Position numbers and translations under genes: made by a program. A stretch of 64,000 nucleotides of DNA, taken from contig NC_045146.1 in NCBI RefSeq assembly GCF_008831285.2, positions 6,522,972-6,586,971 of the forward strand, written 5' to 3'. Of the stretch, positions 58,983 to 64,000 are shown piece after piece; the first letter of the stretch is position 1, and every line of letters begins with the position of its first letter. This stretch comes from Nymphaea colorata. Lineage: Eukaryota; Streptophyta; Magnoliopsida; Nymphaeales; Nymphaeaceae. A model generated the notes under the pieces. It was not told the origin of the DNA. It worked only from the letters and a program-made list of their open reading frames with translations, and did no database searches.

Positions 58983-61900
58983 CTGTGAAATGAAATGTTA
59001 GGTTGCTTTAATAATGCAAAGGACGAAAAGAACACTCAAGATAATCTGGCATTGGAGGTTTTCTCATGGCTAAAATTCACTGTAAAAAGTTTGATACACC
59101 ACCAAAAGAGATGGCTATCTAAGGAAAGAAAAGGACAGAGGGCAAGAGTATCTTGCATGAAGAAATACACAGAGGCTTTCAAATTTTTCTTGAAGTCAAT
59201 CTGTTATACAAATTCACATCCTTCTACGGATAGCTATAGTGTTTGTACTTATCATAGTCACTACCAATTTCCAGATTTCATGGTAAAATACCGCGCATGA
59301 TAAGGTTGGACAAAGCAGACATTCCAGACGGAGAAAGCTCCTACAGTTGAGCAACACTATCTTCAGCAAGATGGTATGAATATATATAAAAAATGGTAAC
59401 TTCCTATAGGCTTCAACGTTTAAAGACCTTGCTCCTCAAAGATTCAAATAGATCTACACTCTGCCTTCCTCTTGCTTTGCTTCTGTGAGTGTATGAGTGT
59501 GTTCTTGTGTGTTTAAGTCCATCTAGGGTTAGATCCTGACAACCCAGGATCAGTGAAAATAAGCAGCTGACCCATCTCATTCAACTTCTCATTTTTGAAT
59601 GACAAAAATGACAGAATGTGATTTGAGAATTTCAGCTCTCAGTTCTAGCGTTATGTGCAACAGGTGTATATCCTAGGAAACACAGGAAAAGTTCCACGCC
59701 TCAATTGAACTAAATAGGCCAGCAAAAGGCAGTTGAGTTCTTCAAAAATGGTTTTGAACTCACAGTCCTGGTCCTTTTTGACTCCTCATCACTGCCATTG
59801 ACATCATCCTCCACAACTTTCCTGTCGAAGAAAAAGAGAAATATTACTTGTACTAGTTGATTACCATTGTAAGTTGCAGTATAGTTCAAATGTATCGGCA
59901 CCATACCTTCTCCTTGGAGTATGCCTTTCATCACCTCCAGCATCAACACCACCTAAATCTGGAACTTTGCTTACAATATCTCTCAAAAAGTCAAAGACTG
60001 TAAAAGTTTGAACACATTGCTTCCTGAAAATGAAAAAATAGAAAATTGTAAGCGACGTCCCAGATCTAATAAACTTTGATAAACCTGTGGGCCTTCCATG
60101 AATTTCATAAACCAGAGGAAAGCAGTTACACCAGAATTACAACTGTAACGTATCTCTTCCAAGAGGTACATAACAAGAACAGATCCATCAAGCACATGGC
60201 ATGTGTAGAGCATCCCATGCACGGAGAGAGTCATACATGAGCAGGTCTGTGACTATCATAAACAATCGGATGCATCCCAACCCCGAGGCCCCCAACCTAC
60301 CCCCACAAAAACAAAAAAAAGCATAAAAGTCAGCGACATCTTACAAATGCAAAGCACTCATTGTCTTTGCTCCTCTTTGCAGAGTTATGTCATATGTCCG
60401 GTTGCAAAGATCGTGAAGAAAAAGTTCCAATGCTTTAGCTGCAAGATATATAGGAAAAACTTAAATGATGCTTCGGCACTTTATACAAGAAATTATAGCT
60501 GCAGAACCTTCAATATGAACAGCAAACAAGAAGTAAAATAGTATTATGACACCTAGACACAAAAAAAAAAAGGAAATATGGAGAAGAGGTGACGTAAAAC
60601 TGGTTATGCCCTTAACAGTTCAACAAAGGTCAGTGGGTCCAGCTTGCCTTCAGATCGTGGAAACAAGCCTCATAAACTTCCGTAGCATTTCGAGGTGGGA
60701 CTCCATGGATATTAATCTGGCCTCAAAGATCGTTCAAATAAAGTTGCTGCGATCATGCATTCAACTTTGTGTTGCCCTTGTGAAATCTCTTCAGAAAATA
60801 ACTCAACCTTTTTTTGCTAATTTCATATAGTCAAAGGCACGCCTAGGCAGGGGCACTGGGTGCCAGGTGAACAGATTAGGCGACCCTATACATATATATA
60901 GTTCGGTATACATATCTGTTTTGTTCCATGTCTGCTCCTTATGTTCAACAAATGGTTAATTGTGGATTCACGTCGGATTCATAATGACACTCCTCTGTCT
61001 GGATATTTATGCATTTTTGAGAAAAATAAAGGAAAAGATGCTGTATTACAAGCACACAACAACCTGTTTCCTTGAAGTGCTAACCCTGGATAACTATGGG
61101 AATGCAGGTGAAGCCTGGATAAAGCTACATCATACTTCTAACCAGCACCACCAGTCAATGGCTGAGTAAAGGACGGCAATATTGTTACTCACATACTAGA
61201 ACGGGCACTGCCATGGCAATCTTTCCAACATCTTCATCAGCTTGCATAATCTTTTTTATTCGTGACTGCCAAAACAAGAATTATTGACAAAGTAAACATT
61301 TCAAAATTTTCTGTTAAGGGCAAAATGGAAAACACACAGATAAAATCAATAAATATAATGAGCTTTAAATTTTTATACAAAGTCAGGAGGTGTTTGTTCA
61401 CACAGGCAACTTGCTTTCATTCATTATCTGGCACAAATTGGTAATGAGTAAAATGGAAACATAAAAGCATAGTAACTTCACATTTCATCATCACATCATA
61501 ACAAAAATGGAAATCTTGAGCATGCAAGTTTTATTTTATCACTGCCGAAGTCAAATGTGAATCAAAGTTAACTAGGAGGCTAAATTCTAGAAAAAACTGA
61601 ACATTGGTGTAGTGGTTCTCAATAAATTGCTACTAATATTAAACTAACTCTACTTTGTCAGGTAACCAATCCTTCCATAACTCAAATCTCATCTGCCATT
61701 CTGCTAGCTCAGAGAATTTGCTTGTGCAAACTAATTTCACGCATAACTGCTAGAAAATGTGACTATCAGAAAGGCCTTATGCTCCAAGTTCAACCAGAAA
61801 TAGCCCAGTCTTACATCAACAAACCAGAAGCTTTTCTGCATGAGCTTCTTAATCTATAAAACGACTTTACAATATTTTGATAAAGTTTGACTGTACAACA

Positions 61901-63650
61901 TGGATGCGGAGAATAAGACCCTCCATCAGATACAAATTTTCTTTATATGGCAACCTGCGAAGTTGTAACCATGCTTATCTCCCAGGCGCCTGCTAGAGGC
62001 ACCTAAGTTTAACCAAAAAATTACCAGGGAACAAGAGACCACAGACTTTTCTCAGAATTGGTTCAGGAAGTGCATCACTTTGAACAATAACATATAAGGA
62101 TTTTGATCATATTGGTCACAACAAATTGCAATCTTTGGACCAAAAACCAATTTAAAATAATTTAAAATTTTGAAAAACCCACGACGAATCAAAAGTTGTA
62201 CTGAGTTATCTTGTTTCGTTAAGCAAGGAATGCAATATAATAATACCCTTCTTCTGTTGATCCGTGATGAAAAAGGACGATCTGCTATTCTTTGCTATTT
62301 CATCACTTTGGATGGTCTTCTGCTTCTAACCTGCCTTGCCAACTTATTTGTGCCGATGTGAAAATGCTGTTGATGGCAGCCTCACCGCAGGATTCCAAAG
62401 TGGACACGGGGAAGATCTGGTTGTGTACAGGTATTATCCCAGACCCGTGGCCTCCTCATAATCAACAGAGCTTTGATGTTGGTACTGCTGTACGGATTCA
62501 ACCCCAGTGCTGAACATGGGTGTTTGGCATCAAGTCTAGTAGTGGCCAACCGGTTTGCCAGGGCAGTTTCAACTCGAGCAGAGGTCGCCTTGCTGGCGGG
62601 ATAGAAATTTTAGATCACATCTTGAATCTGTTCCCAGATGTTCGGAAGGGTATGAGGGTGATAGTCGGCCCTCCCGAGTAGAGGAAGAGACTCATTCGCT
62701 GTAAGGAAAGAGCAGACCAGTTTTTGTTTGCTTCTTATGTTTTGTGCCGCCTCAAGAGGTTCTTGTACATTTCTTCTTGTAATCTGCCAGCAGAGGTTGT
62801 CAAACTCTTACTTAATCCCTGCTTCAAGGAATCTAGGACGATCTGGGATGCGATGTAGTCTTTCTTCTTACATGTTGTGTCTTTTATGTAGATTCATTTT
62901 GTCAATAAGATATCGGTGTGATCCCCCAGCAGGGTTGGAGCGGCAGATAGTCTTCTGCTTCAGTATTTCCCGCAGGAACCATCGATGGTGCTCATAGCAT
63001 TTTACAAACTCCTTAATAAACGATATATTCTGCTTCAGTATTTCCCGCAGAAACCATCGAAAGTGCTCATAAACAAACTCCTTCATAAACGATATACTTG
63101 ACCAACTACGACCACCAACGTATAAATTCCTCGAAATAGACAGCAGATACTTTATTGCAGAACCGCAAAAGACAGAGTCCGTAAACATGAACACTACCAT
63201 CATCATCAACGACAATAATAGTAAGATGGGTGCCAATCCAATCAATCAAAACTCTAATTCAACGCCCCCCGACAACGATAGCTGCGTGATGGCATATATT
63301 TATCTAGATGAAAATGGAAACCGAATATACGGGTTTTAAGATGTTTAAGTTTGAGGCGTTTGTTAGCAACATACGAAATTCAAAATCTAGAAAACCATGA
63401 GAAACCCTGAAGATGAAATTGCCATTAGTTCCTATTCAGAACATTCTAGGAAAAGGGACGAACAGGACGACAACACAAATCAAGTAAAACAGAAACGGAG
63501 ACTGAACAAAACCCAACGCCGTAGCAATAAAGGAAAGCTTACAGAATTACAAATAACAGCCAGAAAAACACAAAAAGAACACCATCAAAAGAAAGAGGGA
63601 AAAGAAAGAAAGCGCACCGCCGGAAAACGCGTGTCGAGCTTCTTCCTCAT
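58509..63650 (-). CDS. NF-YC11: NC2-alpha / DRAP1 histone-fold corepressor (six exons)
   Basis: Alpha subunit of negative cofactor 2, which pairs with Dr1 (NC2-beta), binds TBP on DNA and blocks TFIIA/TFIIB entry. It acts in the nucleus. Exons: 63618-63650, 61193-61265, 60345-60438, 59907-60023, 59764-59821 and 58509-58979 (or 58982). All introns are GT-AG, phases fit, and the total is 846 nt for 281 residues. Residues 1-85 form the histone fold: MRKKLDTRFPA, then RIKKIMQADEDVGKIAMAVP, then KALELFLHDLCNRTYDITLQ, then RGAKTMSALHLKQCV and FDFLRDIVSKVPDL. Next come a basic RRRKVVEDD stretch, an RG-rich run (about 132-146), and an LxLxL repressor-type motif in FDLNLDLDE (about 208-213). A Ser/Thr/Ala tract and an acidic tail (EQADEEEEDYDTEDG) close the protein. 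The symbol follows the Arabidopsis homologue. Confidence 0.95.
59764..59821 (-). CDS. NF-YC11: NC2-alpha exon 5
   Basis: Acceptor TTCGACAG|GAAAG; donor GACT|GTGAGT. Encodes KVVEDDVNGSDEESKRTRT, a basic/acidic linker shared with plant homologues. Intron 4 is only 85 bp. Confidence 0.92.
59907..60023 (-). CDS. NF-YC11: NC2-alpha exon 4
   Basis: Acceptor CATTTTCAG|GAAGC; donor AGAAG|GTATGG. Encodes LKQCVQTFTVFDFLRDIVSK and VPDLGGVDAGGDERHTPRR. Confidence 0.93.
60345..60438 (-). CDS. NF-YC11: NC2-alpha exon 3
   Basis: Acceptor ATCTTGCAG|CTAAAG; donor GCATTT|GTAAGA. Encodes KALELFLHDLCNRTYDITLQ and RGAKTMSALH of the histone fold. Confidence 0.93.
61193..61265 (-). CDS. NF-YC11: NC2-alpha exon 2
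   Basis: Acceptor GGCAG|TCACG; donor AGTAT|GTGAGT, a consensus 5' splice site. Encodes SRIKKIMQADEDVGKIAMAV and PVLV. Confidence 0.92.
62953..63096. repeat. Tandem duplication, about 75-bp period, in NC2-alpha intron 1
   Basis: Two copies beginning TTCTGCTTCAGTATTTCCCG at 62953 and 63028 run through CAAACTCCTT and AATAAACGATATA blocks, with a few substitutions and a small indel. Confidence 0.85.
63618..63650 (-). CDS. NF-YC11: NC2-alpha exon 1
   Basis: Encodes the eleven residues MRKKLDTRFPA, conserved at the N-terminus of the family. Donor GCG|GTGCGC, phase 0. Too short to show as an open frame. Intron 1 is 2352 bp. Confidence 0.88.
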
Positions 63651-64000
63651 CTCGTCAGATTCTAATCATCAATCGGAACCCAACAATGACAACATACATA
63701 CCAAAAATGAAAATATTACGAGAAACCAAGAAAACATTTCTCATCTCGTCGAGAAATTGACAGGCAAAGCAAACCCTAATCCATTTTCCCTTCTTTTTCC
63801 TTGGGTTTTTTCATTTTTTCCCCCTCCATGGAGTTTGGGAGGAGGGAAAATGGACCGAACCCGAAAAGAGATCACGACCCGTAAATCCTACGCCTTCCAA
63901 TGTTTTGTTTTCAACTTACGCTTTCATTTGAGACCTAATGATTTAGTTGTAAGTTCAGAAACGACTTAATACTTTTAAATATTCTATCATACGTTGGATT
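63651..64000 (-). promoter_or_regulatory. NC2-alpha 5' flank (promoter and untranslated leader)
   Basis: This is the sequence upstream of the NC2-alpha start codon. No clear TATA box is visible on the minus strand close to the gene. The window ends here, so the promoter may be incomplete. Confidence 0.4.

Noticed and set aside
58838-59035. A Glu/Ala-rich minus-strand frame over NC2-alpha exon 6
   Set aside because: It is the wrong frame of exon 6; the spliced frame gives the RG-rich run and the conserved tail.
62868-63245. A 125-residue minus-strand frame
   Set aside because: It lies in NC2-alpha intron 1, spans the 75-bp tandem duplication and has no family match.

Overview
This is plant nuclear DNA, from a flowering plant with a repeat-rich, AT-rich genome. 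The reasons are spliced genes of plant type, a Ty1/copia element primed by initiator-methionine tRNA, CACTA, hAT and LINE remnants, and a piece of plastid DNA carrying ycf2 and 23S rRNA. I cannot name the species. Only two genes look intact, both on the minus strand: a secreted cystatin with a C-terminal extension (four exons, 36279-39207) and the histone-fold repressor NC2-alpha/DRAP1 (six exons, 58509-63650). As I recall, their Arabidopsis homologues (CYS6, At3g12490, and NF-YC11, At3g12480) are neighbours. The pair may therefore be old microsynteny, here pushed about 19 kb apart by repeats.

Layout. 1-3.5 kb: a short tandem duplication, then a satellite-like array with a 160-bp monomer and a 322-bp alternating dimer. 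4.9-7.96 kb: decayed CACTA transposon (+ strand). 8.1-11.3 kb: decayed gypsy gag-pol (- strand) whose RNase H segment is duplicated. 12-28.2 kb: three copies (A, C, B) of a long LTR-like repeat. Copy C is split by a well-delimited copia element at 16698-21876 (286-bp LTRs, 5-bp target duplication, PBS, PPT, six in-frame stops). A broken plant-mobile-domain gene lies between C and B. 29.4-30.3 kb: CACTA ORF2 remnant. 33.9-34.5 kb: LINE reverse-transcriptase remnant. 36.3-39.2 kb: cystatin gene. 40.3-41.7 kb: plastid-derived mosaic. 43.15-43.46 and 53.38-53.60 kb: two related short hAT elements with 8-bp target duplications. 48.4-48.9 kb: a 49-bp minisatellite. 51.6-51.85 kb: PPR gene fragment. 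52.7-54.05 kb: a third CACTA remnant. 55.2-57.9 kb: a 2.7-kb hAT-type foldback element that is almost wholly one inverted repeat. 58.5-63.65 kb: NC2-alpha.

The two genes do not form a pathway: one product inhibits proteases in the secretory route, the other is a nuclear repressor of transcription. The rest is mobile DNA in various stages of decay. Its most unusual parts are the foldback element, the alternating satellite, the near-identical tract shared by repeat copies A and B, and the ycf2-23S plastid mosaic. All identifications come from reading the sequence and from remembered family motifs. No database search was run.
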